From Nevskiaceae bacterium (lineage in GTDB: Bacteria > Pseudomonadota > Gammaproteobacteria > Steroidobacterales > Steroidobacteraceae), in NCBI GenBank assembly GCA_024234075.1, contig JACKOV010000008.1:1-64000 (forward strand): a DNA stretch of 64,000 nt, in the 5' to 3' direction. The position numbers and the translations under genes are program-made. Within the stretch, counting starts at the first letter, position 1. Each line of letters opens with the position of its first letter. Below the pieces are notes generated by a model. It was not told the DNA's origin. It was given only the letters and a program-made list of their open reading frames with translations, and searched no databases. This document shows, one piece after another, positions 25,597 to 34,398 of this stretch.

Positions 25597-26501
25597 GCCA
25601 CCGGTGTTGCAGGCAGCCGGTCGTCTTTGATCTTGATCAGGCCATGCAGCAGGCCGTTGACCGGGGTGGCGACACCCAGGCGCTCGCCTTCGCGTACGAC
25701 GTGGCCATTGATGAAGTCGATTTCGCTGCGTCGCCCGCGGGCCACATCGAGCGCCGTGGAGGAGCGCTGCCCGGCCATGCTGCGCGAGATCTCGAAGGTG
25801 TCGTCCCAGATGTGTTCAGGAAGCGTGATGCCTGCGGCCTCGGCGACGCGGCGGCATTCATCGACGGCGGCGCGCATTGCGGCGACGACGCCGGGTCGCA
25901 GGACCATTTCGCCGTAGGGAAATTGCGTCAATGCGGACAGGGCGTTGTAGGCGCAGTTGATGGTCAGCTTGATCCACAGCGTTTCGTGGATGCGCGTGCT
26001 CACCGTGGTCGGTATGCCTGCGGCGCTCAGTATTGCCGCAGTGGATTCGCTGGTCGCGGCGGGGCCCAGCACCAGTTCGCTGCGGCCGTGATGCACGACA
26101 TGCCCCGGCCCGGCCATGCCCGCGGCGACATAGACCGCGACCGGTATCGCGGCACGTTGCAGCACCCGTGTCAGGCGCTCGGCATTGTCCACGCCGTTCT
26201 GCAGGCACAGCACGGTGGCCTGCGGGGCCAGGAAAGGCGCCATCGCGGCGCCGGCCGCTTCGGTCTGGCCGGACTTCACGCAAAACAGCACCAGCTGGGC
26301 GTCCTGCACGGCCTCGGCCGAGAGCTCGGCCTGCAGCGGCAGGAACTGATCGAGCTGTGCCATCTGCAGGTGCAGGCCGTGGCCGCGCACGGCCTCGACC
26401 AGCGCAGGGCGGCCGATCAGGACCACGTCGTGGCCGGCGCGGTGCAGCAGGGCACCGAAGAAGCAGCCGACCGCACCAGCTCCCATGACTGCGATTTTCA
26501 A
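25593..26501 (-). CDS. panE: 2-dehydropantoate 2-reductase (PanE/ApbA family)
   Basis: 302 residues. Rossmann motif 'GAGAVGCFFG' (7-16); catalytic Lys K178 in 'LWIKLTINCAYNALSAL' with N182 and N186; S248 and E260 ('RSEIDFINGHV') in the C-terminal domain, matching the substrate-binding residues of PanE. It reduces 2-dehydropantoate to pantoate with NADPH in pantothenate synthesis. Paralogues of this family act on other 2-keto acids, so the pathway assignment is probable rather than certain. It is divergent from the following membrane-protein gene. Confidence 0.88.
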   Translation of the reverse strand: MKIAVMGAGAVGCFFGALLHRAGHDVVLIGRPALVEAVRGHGLHLQMAQLDQFLPLQAELSAEAVQDAQLVLFCVKSGQTEAAGAAMAPFLAPQATVLCLQNGVDNAERLTRVLQRAAIPVAVYVAAGMAGPGHVVHHGRSELVLGPAATSESTAAILSAAGIPTTVSTRIHETLWIKLTINCAYNALSALTQFPYGEMVLRPGVVAAMRAAVDECRRVAEAAGITLPEHIWDDTFEISRSMAGQRSSTALDVARGRRSEIDFINGHVVREGERLGVATPVNGLLHGLIKIKDDRLPATPVA

Positions 26502-26629
26502 GCGTGCTCCTGCGGCAGACCGGAACGGACGGTCCTCGAAGATCCAGCCGGCAGGCGAATGGCGGGGGGAGGAGCCGGATCCACGTTAACATTCCGGGAC
26601 GCGGCGGTTCCAGCGGTAGACTCCCTGCC

Positions 26630-26995
26630 ATGCAAGCAAGATTCGCATCTCCGGCTCTGGTCGCCATCGGTCTGCTCACGCTGTCGAACGTGTTCATGAC
26701 CTTCGCGTGGTATGCGCATCTGAAGAATCTGTCGAGCCGGCCGTGGTTCCTGGCTGCACTGGCGAGCTGGGGGATCGCGCTGTTCGAGTACTTGCTGCAG
26801 GTACCTGCCAATCGTGCGGGTTACACGGTTTTCAGCCTGCCCCAGCTGAAGATCCTGCAGGAAATCATCACGCTGGTCGTATTCGTCCCGTTCGCGATTT
26901 TCTACATGCGCACCCCGATCAAGCTGGATTACCTGTGGGCGGGTCTGTGCATGGTGGCTGCCGCCTGGTTCATGTTCCGCGGCCCTTCAGCATGA
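26630..26995 (+). CDS. DUF486/DMT-like small membrane protein
   Basis: 121 residues with four predicted transmembrane helices. The conserved 'LTLSNVFMTFAWYAHLK' and 'FEYLLQVPANRAGY' are diagnostic of the DUF486 family (DMT superfamily). Function is unknown. The start at 26630 follows a purine-rich leader; longer upstream extensions overlap the panE promoter region. Its stop overlaps the start of cytochrome b561 (ATGA), so the two are co-translated. Confidence 0.85.
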   Translation: MQARFASPALVAIGLLTLSNVFMTFAWYAHLKNLSSRPWFLAALASWGIALFEYLLQVPANRAGYTVFSLPQLKILQEIITLVVFVPFAIFYMRTPIKLDYLWAGLCMVAAAWFMFRGPSA

Positions 26996-27525
26996 GCGCA
27001 ACCCATTACACCCGTACTGCCGTGGCGTTGCACTGGTCGATCGCCGGCCTGGTGTTCGCCGCGCTTTTCGTGGGCTGGACGATGACGGACATGGCCTTCA
27101 GCCCCGCACGGCTCAAGGTCTACAACTACCACAAATGGATCGGTGTCACGGTACTGGCGCTGGCCTCGGCGCGGATCGCGTGGCGGCTGACGCACCAGGC
27201 GCCACCGCTGCTGCCGATGCCCCGCTGGCAGCAGATCGCGGCCCATGCCGGGCATGGGTTGCTCTACCTGCTGACGCTGGCCGTACCGCTGGCGGGCTGG
27301 ATCTACAGCAATGCGGCCGGCTATCCGGTCGTCTATCTGGGTAAACTGCCGTTGCCGAATCTCGTCGAGCGGGACCGGGATCTGGCCGCGATATGGGTCG
27401 AGGTCCACGGCAGCCTTGCGCTGTTGCTGGCGGCCGTGGTTGCGGTACATGTGCTGGCGGCGTTGCAGCATCATTTCTTTGGCCGGGATGCCATGCTGCG
27501 CCGCATGTGGAGCTGGCGCAGGTGA
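26992..27525 (+). CDS. Cytochrome b561 family membrane protein
   Basis: 177 residues with four transmembrane helices and the conserved His residues that bind two b-type haems: 'ALHWS', 'YNYHKWIGV', 'HAGHGLLYLL' and 'HGSLALLLAAVVAVHV'. Proteins of this type shuttle electrons between quinones and periplasmic acceptors. It is translationally coupled to the DUF486-type gene and followed directly by two YceI genes, a common arrangement for b561/YceI pairs. Confidence 0.92.
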   Translation: MSATHYTRTAVALHWSIAGLVFAALFVGWTMTDMAFSPARLKVYNYHKWIGVTVLALASARIAWRLTHQAPPLLPMPRWQQIAAHAGHGLLYLLTLAVPLAGWIYSNAAGYPVVYLGKLPLPNLVERDRDLAAIWVEVHGSLALLLAAVVAVHVLAALQHHFFGRDAMLRRMWSWRR

Positions 27526-27548
27526 GCGGGATGACAAGGAGCGGGTGG

Positions 27549-28100
27549 ATGCGAACGGGATCCGGGGTGGTCGCAGCACTGCTGATGCTGATCGCAGGCA
27601 CGTTGTCGGCAGCGGGTCTCGAGGTCGGACCGGTGGGCGGCGGCAGCCTGACGGCGACCTTCAAACAGGCGGGTGTCGCGGTCGAGTCGCCGTTTACCCG
27701 GTTCAGTGGCAGCATCGACTACGACCCCGGCAAGGTCGCTGCGGCCGTTGCCCTGATCGAAGTCGAAACCGCGAGCCTCGACATCGGCGATCCGGCCTTC
27801 AATGCCGAGCTGGCGAAGAAATCATGGTTCGACAGCGCGGCGCATCCGAAAGCCGTATTCCGGTCCACCGCCATCAAGCCGCTGGCCGCGAACCGTTTCG
27901 AGGCAGTCGGCACGCTGGCGATCAAGGGCAGGACGCAAACCATCGTGGTGCCGGTCATTGTGAGCCAGAAGCCGGCCGGCACGGTGTTCGACGGCACTTT
28001 CAGCATTTCCCGCAAGGCCTTCGGTATCGGCGATCCGCTCTGGGACGAGGTGCTGGAGGATCAGGTCATCGTGAAATTCCATCTGGTGGCGGGTCGCTAG
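27549..28100 (+). CDS. Periplasmic YceI-family protein (first copy)
   Basis: 183 residues from the ATG at 27549, chosen for the strong AAGGAG seven bases upstream and because it leaves a clean signal peptide ('VVAALLMLIAGTLSAAG'). GTG 27522 and ATG 27531 are less likely. The mature part has the YceI lipocalin-like beta-barrel pattern: 'GSIDYDPGKVAAAVALIEVE', 'WFDSAAHPKAVFRSTAI' and 'ISRKAFGIG'. YceI proteins bind polyisoprenoids or other amphiphiles in the periplasm. It is shorter on the N-terminal side of the barrel than the second copy and diverges from it. Confidence 0.88.
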   Translation: MRTGSGVVAALLMLIAGTLSAAGLEVGPVGGGSLTATFKQAGVAVESPFTRFSGSIDYDPGKVAAAVALIEVETASLDIGDPAFNAELAKKSWFDSAAHPKAVFRSTAIKPLAANRFEAVGTLAIKGRTQTIVVPVIVSQKPAGTVFDGTFSISRKAFGIGDPLWDEVLEDQVIVKFHLVAGR

Positions 28101-28137
28101 ACCGCACCCGACCACCGCGCATCACAAGGAGCCCGAC

Positions 28138-28713
28138 ATGTACCGAAAGACCGCAACCCTGATCCTGGCGACCGTAGCCGCCGCTGCGGGGGCTGCGCCG
28201 GCCACCTACAACATCGACCCGGAACACACCTATCCGGCCTTCGAGGCCGATCACATGGGCGGGCTGTCGGTGTGGCGCGGCAAGTTCAATCACACCACTG
28301 GCAAGGTGGTGCTGGATGTCGCGGCCAAGACCGGCCAGATCGACGTGACGGTGGACGTGGCCTCGATCGATTTCGGCCACGACAAGCTCAACGAGCACGC
28401 GCTGGGCGCGGACATGTTCGATGTGGCCAAGCATCCGGTGGCCACCTACAAAGGCCGGATCAGCAAGTGGGAGGGCGACCGGCCGGTCGAGGTGGACGGG
28501 GAGTTCACCTTGAAGGGCGTGACCCGGCCGCTGAAGCTCGCGATCGACAGCTTCCTGTGCAAGCCCAATCCGATGACCCGTCGCGAGACCTGCGGTGCCG
28601 ATGCCTCGGCCACGTTCCAGCGCGATGCTTTCGGGGTCGACTACGGCAAGGATTTCGGATTCAAGATGGACACCCGGATCCTGATCTCGATCGAGGCGGT
28701 GAAAGCCGACTAG
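28138..28713 (+). CDS. Periplasmic YceI-family protein (second copy)
   Basis: 191 residues with an N-terminal signal peptide ('LILATVAAAAGAA') and canonical YceI sequence: 'YNIDPEHTYPAFEADHMGG', 'FDVAKHPVATYKG', 'GEFTLKGVTRPLKLAI' and 'FQRDAFGVDYGKDFG'. AAGGAG lies six bases before the ATG. Two Cys in 'LCKPNPMTRRETCGAD' may form the disulfide seen in some family members. It follows the first YceI gene by 37 bp, completing a b561-YceI-YceI cluster likely to act in periplasmic isoprenoid/quinone-linked redox chemistry (inferred from the family association). Confidence 0.93.
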   Translation: MYRKTATLILATVAAAAGAAPATYNIDPEHTYPAFEADHMGGLSVWRGKFNHTTGKVVLDVAAKTGQIDVTVDVASIDFGHDKLNEHALGADMFDVAKHPVATYKGRISKWEGDRPVEVDGEFTLKGVTRPLKLAIDSFLCKPNPMTRRETCGADASATFQRDAFGVDYGKDFGFKMDTRILISIEAVKAD

Positions 28714-28735
28714 CCTTTCCGCGGGAGCACGGCTC

Positions 28736-29773
28736 TCAAGCGACGGAGACCGCCCTGGCGGCTTGCCGCGTTGCCGCGGGTGTGGGCACCGGCACAGGCG
28801 CGGACGTGCGCTGATTGAGCACCTCGATCATCGGTTTGTCGGCTTCGCTGGGCGCCGGCCGACCGAACAGGAAGCCTTGTACCTCGCGGCAACCTTCGGC
28901 GGCCACACGATCCAGCTGCACCTGGGTCTCGACGCCCTCGGCCACGGTCGTGACACCCATGCGCTCGCCGAGGTCGGCGAGCGCCTTGACGATGGCGGCG
29001 CAGTTCCGGCAGGTCACTGCGTCCTTCACGAAGGAGCCGTCGATCTTGATCTTGTCGAACGGGAACACCCGCAAGTGGGACAGCGAAGACGAACCCGTCC
29101 CGAAATCGTCGAGCGCCACGCGTACGCCGATTCGTCGCACCTCGCGCAGATCGGCCACGCAGTCGAGCACGTCGTTCAGCAACGCGGTCTCCGTCACCTC
29201 GATTTCCAGCCGGTCAGGCGCCAGGCCGTAGGTGGTCAATGCGGCTTCGACGATCGTGGTCAGCGTGCCTTTGCCCAGCTGTCCGGGCGACACGTTGACG
29301 GCCACACGCGCTTCATCGGCCCATGCCGCTGCGTCGCGGCAGGCGCGGCCCAGCACGAACGCGCCGAGACGGTCGATCAGTCCGCTGGTCTCCGCCACGG
29401 GGACGAATTCCGCCGGCGAGACCCAGCCCCGCTGCGGATGATGCCAGCGGATCAAGGCCTCGCGTGCCGTCACCCGCCGGCTGCGGATGTCCACGATGGG
29501 CTGGTAGAACACGAACAAGCCGCTCTCGCTGTCGAGCGCGGCCCGCAGATCCGTCTCCAGACGTACGCGTTCCTGGATGCGTGCCTCCATGGACGGTTCG
29601 AACACCATGAAGGTGCCCTTGCCGGCGGCCTTGGCGGCGTAGAGGGCGATGTCGGCCCGCGACAGCAGCACTTCCGCATCCTCGCCGTGCTGTGGCGCCA
29701 GGGCGATGCCGATGGACGCGCCGAGCCGCAGGGCTTGATAGGCGACATGATAGGGCGCGACCAGCGCGTGCAT
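28736..29773 (-). CDS. EAL-domain cyclic-di-GMP phosphodiesterase, truncated GGDEF-EAL protein
   Basis: 345 residues from the ATG at 29773. Residues 1-70 are the C-terminal part of a GGDEF domain ('GASIGIALAPQHGEDAEVLL', 'ADIALYAAKAAGKG'). An EAL domain follows with 'REALIRWHHP', 'NVSPGQL', 'EVTETALLND', 'LDDFGTGSSSLSHL', 'FDKIKIDGSFV' and 'VAEGVET', so the catalytic set looks complete. Upstream, the same frame still encodes the GGDEF signature ('QLGGDEFAILIEH', about 29810-29850) but meets a TAG near 29860 and no start codon. The gene has lost its N-terminal half; if made, the product would be a phosphodiesterase without sensor. Confidence 0.75.
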   Translation of the reverse strand: MHALVAPYHVAYQALRLGASIGIALAPQHGEDAEVLLSRADIALYAAKAAGKGTFMVFEPSMEARIQERVRLETDLRAALDSESGLFVFYQPIVDIRSRRVTAREALIRWHHPQRGWVSPAEFVPVAETSGLIDRLGAFVLGRACRDAAAWADEARVAVNVSPGQLGKGTLTTIVEAALTTYGLAPDRLEIEVTETALLNDVLDCVADLREVRRIGVRVALDDFGTGSSSLSHLRVFPFDKIKIDGSFVKDAVTCRNCAAIVKALADLGERMGVTTVAEGVETQVQLDRVAAEGCREVQGFLFGRPAPSEADKPMIEVLNQRTSAPVPVPTPAATRQAARAVSVA

Positions 29774-29943
29774 CAGGATCGACGCCAGCGCGACCGGGCG
29801 ATCGGTGGTGCAATGCTCGATCAGGATCGCGAACTCGTCGCCGCCCAGCTGTTGATCACCAGCACGAGGCTATCGGTGGCGCAGCGGCCAACTTGAATGA
29901 AGAAACCGCGTTTTCAGGCGGCCCGAACGGCGTGCATCGAGTC

Positions 29944-29969
29944 GATCGCCGCCCACCGTGACGGCGATC
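29944..29969 (-). terminator. Hairpin downstream of the OmpA-like gene
   Basis: Inverted repeat GATCGCC/GGCGATC with a 12-nt loop lies 30-55 bp after the stop of the OmpA-like gene, at the 3' end of the three-gene surface operon. No T-run follows, so termination is only suggested. Confidence 0.3.
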
Positions 29970-29998
29970 ACAAGGCCGATCGGCGGTGGTCCGGCTCC

Positions 29999-31030
29999 CT
30001 AGCGGGTGACGTGCAGCCGGACCTCGACGCGCCGGTTCGGGATCAGGCACTCGCGCAAGGCGATGCGCGGCGAGACCCCCGCGCACTGCTGCACCTGTTC
30101 GGTGTCGCCGCGGTAGGTATGGCTGATCTGGTCCGCGTCGATGCCGCGTTCCCGGAACAGCTCGTACACGGTCCGGGCACGTTTTTCCGACAGCATCTGG
30201 TTGTACTCGTAGCCGCGGCCCTGCAGGCGGTCCGCATGGCCGATCAGTTCGACCCGGGTCAGCGTGAGCCCTTCCCCGGGCAGGCGCGCCAGTTCGCGTT
30301 CCAGGGTCGCGAGCGTGTAGTCGCGGATGTCCTTGCGGCCGGTGCGATCGAACTCGAACAGCACGTTGGCGGTGAGTACGAAGGTCCTGGGTGCTGCCGC
30401 CGCAGCCGCGTCGGCGGGCGCCGCCGCGGCCAGGCACTGGCGTGCCAGCGCTTCGGCGTCGGTCACCAGCTCTTCGGCGATCTGGATGTAGGGTTTGGAA
30501 TGACGCCACTGCTGCTGGTTGAATTCGTTGCCGGCGTGCACCAGCTCGACTTCGCCGCAGGCGATGGCTTGCTGCGCACAGGCGAACCCCGGCGTGCCGT
30601 GCAGGCCGCCGAGTCGCTGCCACAGGTCTTCGCGCAGCCGCGCGGCACCGTTGACCAGGGGGGTGTCCGTGGGCAGCGGCGAGACGTTCTGCTCCATGCC
30701 GACGACCAGCTTTTCCGATTCGGTGAGCGCGGCTTGCGGGAAGTCGCTGCGGTCGTTGCGCGTGTACTCGTGGAAGGACACGTCGAGCCAGCACTGTGCC
30801 TTGGCCAGATGGTAGTCGCGGATCGGACGGCCCGCGTCGTTCAGGGCCTTGATGCGCCCTTGCACGGCCTCGTAGCCGGCGAGGTCGGCATGGATGGCCT
30901 CGTCGGTGATGCGCGCGGCCTGCGGCGCGAGCTGTGTCTGCTGCGCGGCAGCCGGCGCGACCAGCACGGTGGCGGCCAGGGTGGCCCGAAGCAGGGTCGT
31001 GGGCAGGATGGAATGACGGATGGTGCTCAT
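29999..31030 (-). CDS. OmpA-family peptidoglycan-associated protein
   Basis: 343 residues. Signal peptide 'LRATLAATVLVAPAAAQ'; a helical middle region (about 25-215) with scattered Cys and no recognised fold; and a C-terminal OmpA-like domain: 'ANVLFEFDRTGRKDI', 'RVELIGHADRLQG', 'YNQMLSEKRARTV' and 'IPNRRVEVRLHV', including the Asp and Arg that hold diaminopimelate. It should tie an outer-membrane complex to peptidoglycan. AAGGA precedes the ATG. It starts 11 bp after the barrel-protein gene and is the last gene of the operon with the giant modular protein, so it probably anchors that system. Confidence 0.88.
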   Translation of the reverse strand: MSTIRHSILPTTLLRATLAATVLVAPAAAQQTQLAPQAARITDEAIHADLAGYEAVQGRIKALNDAGRPIRDYHLAKAQCWLDVSFHEYTRNDRSDFPQAALTESEKLVVGMEQNVSPLPTDTPLVNGAARLREDLWQRLGGLHGTPGFACAQQAIACGEVELVHAGNEFNQQQWRHSKPYIQIAEELVTDAEALARQCLAAAAPADAAAAAAPRTFVLTANVLFEFDRTGRKDIRDYTLATLERELARLPGEGLTLTRVELIGHADRLQGRGYEYNQMLSEKRARTVYELFRERGIDADQISHTYRGDTEQVQQCAGVSPRIALRECLIPNRRVEVRLHVTR

Positions 31031-31041
31031 GGGTTTTTCCT

Positions 31042-34000
31042 TCAGCGCAGGGGCTCGCGGTAGCGAGGCTCGTCCCGGCGGAACAGGTCCTCGTCGAACT
31101 TGAATCGCAGGCGCACGAATACGCCGCGCTCGGTGTACTCGTAGCCGGTGAGGTCGGCATCGCCGCGGAAACCGGTGCCGTTGTAGCCCACCGACAGCCA
31201 GAGGTTCTGCCGCAGCAGGCGGCCGGCCTCCACGCCGAGCGCATACTGGTGTGCGCCGTGCTGGCCGCGGAAACTCGAGGCCAGCAGGCCCAGGTCCCAG
31301 TTCTCGGTGATGTCGTACACCACGCGCCCGGACAGCAGCACGGCATGGAAGTCGTCGCTGGCCCGGTCGCCGCCGGCGTATACGAAGGCATCGTTCTGCC
31401 ATTTGGCGGCAATGCGTCCGGTCAGCCACCAGGGCCGCGACGGATGCCAGTCGGCATGTGCCGAAACGATATGGGCACGGGTGCGGATGTCCTGCCCGGT
31501 GTCGACGCCGAAACCGGTGCCGTCCAGGCCGCTTTCGTCGCGTTCCAGCTTGTACTCGTAGCGGGCCAGCGCATTGACGCGGTTGGTATCCGTGTCGCGA
31601 TAGGCGACGCCGAGCTGGAAGCGATCCTGCAGCACGTCGCCGCGCGCATCGTAGGCGGTACGCAGCAGGTAGTTGCGGGCCAGCAGGGTCCAGTCGCGGC
31701 TGAGCTTGCGCGCCGCCATGAGCTGCAGCAGCGTGGTGTTGTAGCCCTCGTCGACCGCGGTCGATGCGACATCGTCCGAGATGCGATGTTCGATCCGGAA
31801 CGCACCGCGCCACAGGGGGTTCATGGCGTAGTCCAGCGCCAGCCCCAGGCCGGTGGAATCGCCCACCGTGCCGGTGATGACGTTGGTGTGCTCGATCGAG
31901 CCATCCATCCGCAAGCCTTCGCGGATGTCCCAGCGGGTGCGAATCCCCGATGCGGCCTGGGTGTCGCGGCCGGCCAGCGCATCGCGCAGCCGGTATTCCG
32001 AGAACAGCTGGGTATCGCGCAGGAAGCCCGTATCCACGCCCAGGGCCAGCGTATTGGCTTCGCGGCCATCGCCGGTCAGTCCGTAGACACCGCTGATGCC
32101 GGTCTGCCGCTCGTAGCGGCCATACAGGCGGCTGCGCTCGCGCAGCTGGTAGTCGACACCGGCGGCCAGGCGCTGCCGGTCCTCGCCGTGGACATCCTGT
32201 TCGATCTCGGCGCCCAGCTGCAGCCGGTCGGTGGCGCGATACCCTGCGCCGAGTCGCAGCATGTCCGCCGACAGCTCGGTGCCCACGGGCAGGGTGCTCT
32301 GCAGGTCGTTGCTGCTGCCGTTCTGGATGATCGGCAGGCCGGTCAGCGGATCGAGCGGCTGCTGGCCGTAGCCCAGCACGCCACCGGCCGCGCCGGTTGC
32401 GTAGCCGCCCGACAGGCCGCCGATGTTGCCGTAGCCGTTCGGCGTCGCCCAGGTGTAGTAGGCGCCGACGGTCTCGCGCACGGCGCGATAGCCGAAATCC
32501 AGCGACAGGCGGTCGGTCGCTTTCAGGCGGATACCCGCGCCCGCGGCATCGCGTTCGCCGCCGGACGGATTGCGGTCCTCGCTGCGCAGGCCTTCGGCAT
32601 ACAGGTCGACGCGCTCGGTGAGGCGGTAACGGGCCGTCAGGTTGTATTCACCGCGGCCGCCGTACAGCGGCGACGCCGGGTTGTTGAACGCCGGATCGGA
32701 CTGGCCCGCGAACAGCCTCACCTCCAGCGCCTCGCCGGCGTGACCGAACTCGGCGCGCCAGGCATCGCCTTCCACCCGGCCGCTCAGCGACTGCAGGGCC
32801 GGCGAGCTGTACTGGTTGATGGTGTTGGTGTTGACTTCGCTGCGGGTGCGGCCGGCCTCGACCACGAACCAGCTGGACTCGCCGAGGCGATAGCCGAAGT
32901 TGGCGCTGGCCATTTCGAAGGCGGCGAAGGGATTGCGGTCTTCGACATAGGAGCCGCCCAGTTCGGCGCGCTCGCCGAGGCGCAGCTGCGCGTCGGTGCC
33001 GGCGACCAGGAAGCGCTCGGTGTCCTGGTCCAGCTCGTAGGTGATGCGCAGCGAGACCGGATTCAGCTGGTCGTCGAACGAGGGCAGGAAACTCGCCAGC
33101 AGGATGCGGCCCGAGAACGGCTCGAAGCTGTAGTCCACCAGCCGCGCCAGCGGTCGCACCGAGACGATGCGCGACGGCTGGTTGCGATCGCGGACGATCA
33201 CCTCGACGCGTTCGCTGCCCTCGAGCACGGCGTTGTTGCGCAGGCCATAGGGCCCGCTGCCCGAGGCGGCCAGCTCCTCGACCACCTGGCGCAACGAGTC
33301 GTGGATCGCGAACACGTTGCCGCGCAGGCGGGTGTTCTCGTAGTGCCAGCCGAGGCCCGTGGCCGTGCGGTTGTAGGTGCCGAGCAGCCGTTGTGCGGCA
33401 GGAGAGGCGGCATCCGTGCCGCTGGTCGTCGCCAGGCCGCTGCCGGTCTGGAAGTCGCCGTACAGCAGGTAGCTGTGCTGGTTGTCGATCCGCACATACA
33501 GCCTTTCGGCCGAGCGCGCGTCGAACCCCCGCAGCGAGGCGTCGCCGTAGACCGGATAGAACTCCTCGGGCTGGATGTCGCGCAGCAGCCGTGCACGCAC
33601 GTCCTTGTCGGAGTCGTAGGCGGCGGTCAGCAGGTATTCACCCTTGATCGTGCCCTTGATGAAGAACGCGGCGCGCGCGGCGCCGTTGGCCTTGCCGTTG
33701 TTGAACTGTTTTTCCCAGCGTCGCAGATCGCGTTCGAAGCCGTCGCCGGCGTTCGCACCGGTGATCAGGCCGCTGCCGTGACGGCGGAAGTTGACCACGC
33801 CCTCGATCAGGCCGGTGGCGATCAGCTCGCGCATTTCCGGCACGAAGCCGATCACGCCCTCGGCCGAGTGGCCGCCGGCGGTGACGCGCAGCAGCACGTC
33901 CTGCGGTTCGTGCGGTGCGAGCAGCTCGAATTCCGCGCGCCCGCCGCGCACCGGCAACTGCACGCCGCTGGTGACGCGGTCGGCATCCTGCCGGCCCGGT

Positions 34001-34398
34001 CCCAGCTCGTCGGTGGCGGCGCCGGGCAGGCGCAGTCGTCCGCCGCTGTGTTCGATGGTCGCAAAGGCTTCGCCGGCGAGCGGCTGACCGTTCGCGTCGA
34101 ACAGTTGCACCACGACCCGCACACCCGACTGGCCGTCGGCCGGAACGCCGTTGCGATCCACTTCCACGACCACCCGGTCGACGGCCTTGTTGGCGCGGTA
34201 ATCCACCGCACCCGGCTGCGCGTCGAGCGGCCGCGGCGGCTGCGCGGGGGATTGCGGCGACTGCGGATACAGGGGCTCGCCCTGGCCGAGCACAGGCGTG
34301 AAACGCCGGTCGTCGGACACGTTCTGCGCGGCCGCGAGCGCGCTTGCCACCGCCAGCGACACGGCCAGCGAAGCGTTGCGGAAAGACGCGCGGCTCAT
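31042..34398 (-). CDS. Large outer-membrane beta-barrel protein with Ig-like N-terminal domain
   Basis: 1,118 residues. Signal peptide ends at 'ALAAAQ'. A Pro-rich segment is followed by an invasin/Big1-type Ig domain (about 70-190; 'RVVVQLFDANGQPLAGEAFA', then 'TAGGHSAEGVIGF'). From about residue 230 to the end there are repeated alternating strands rich in Tyr, Arg and Gly ending in aromatic-Arg pairs ('LRFKFDEDLFRRDEPRYREP'), the look of a very large outer-membrane barrel. It lacks a TonB box and plug motifs and lacks POTRA domains, so it is neither a TonB receptor nor a standard two-partner TpsB. Its ATG overlaps the stop of the giant protein gene. The inferred role is anchoring, folding or exporting that protein. 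Confidence 0.85.
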   Translation of the reverse strand: MSRASFRNASLAVSLAVASALAAAQNVSDDRRFTPVLGQGEPLYPQSPQSPAQPPRPLDAQPGAVDYRANKAVDRVVVEVDRNGVPADGQSGVRVVVQLFDANGQPLAGEAFATIEHSGGRLRLPGAATDELGPGRQDADRVTSGVQLPVRGGRAEFELLAPHEPQDVLLRVTAGGHSAEGVIGFVPEMRELIATGLIEGVVNFRRHGSGLITGANAGDGFERDLRRWEKQFNNGKANGAARAAFFIKGTIKGEYLLTAAYDSDKDVRARLLRDIQPEEFYPVYGDASLRGFDARSAERLYVRIDNQHSYLLYGDFQTGSGLATTSGTDAASPAAQRLLGTYNRTATGLGWHYENTRLRGNVFAIHDSLRQVVEELAASGSGPYGLRNNAVLEGSERVEVIVRDRNQPSRIVSVRPLARLVDYSFEPFSGRILLASFLPSFDDQLNPVSLRITYELDQDTERFLVAGTDAQLRLGERAELGGSYVEDRNPFAAFEMASANFGYRLGESSWFVVEAGRTRSEVNTNTINQYSSPALQSLSGRVEGDAWRAEFGHAGEALEVRLFAGQSDPAFNNPASPLYGGRGEYNLTARYRLTERVDLYAEGLRSEDRNPSGGERDAAGAGIRLKATDRLSLDFGYRAVRETVGAYYTWATPNGYGNIGGLSGGYATGAAGGVLGYGQQPLDPLTGLPIIQNGSSNDLQSTLPVGTELSADMLRLGAGYRATDRLQLGAEIEQDVHGEDRQRLAAGVDYQLRERSRLYGRYERQTGISGVYGLTGDGREANTLALGVDTGFLRDTQLFSEYRLRDALAGRDTQAASGIRTRWDIREGLRMDGSIEHTNVITGTVGDSTGLGLALDYAMNPLWRGAFRIEHRISDDVASTAVDEGYNTTLLQLMAARKLSRDWTLLARNYLLRTAYDARGDVLQDRFQLGVAYRDTDTNRVNALARYEYKLERDESGLDGTGFGVDTGQDIRTRAHIVSAHADWHPSRPWWLTGRIAAKWQNDAFVYAGGDRASDDFHAVLLSGRVVYDITENWDLGLLASSFRGQHGAHQYALGVEAGRLLRQNLWLSVGYNGTGFRGDADLTGYEYTERGVFVRLRFKFDEDLFRRDEPRYREPLR

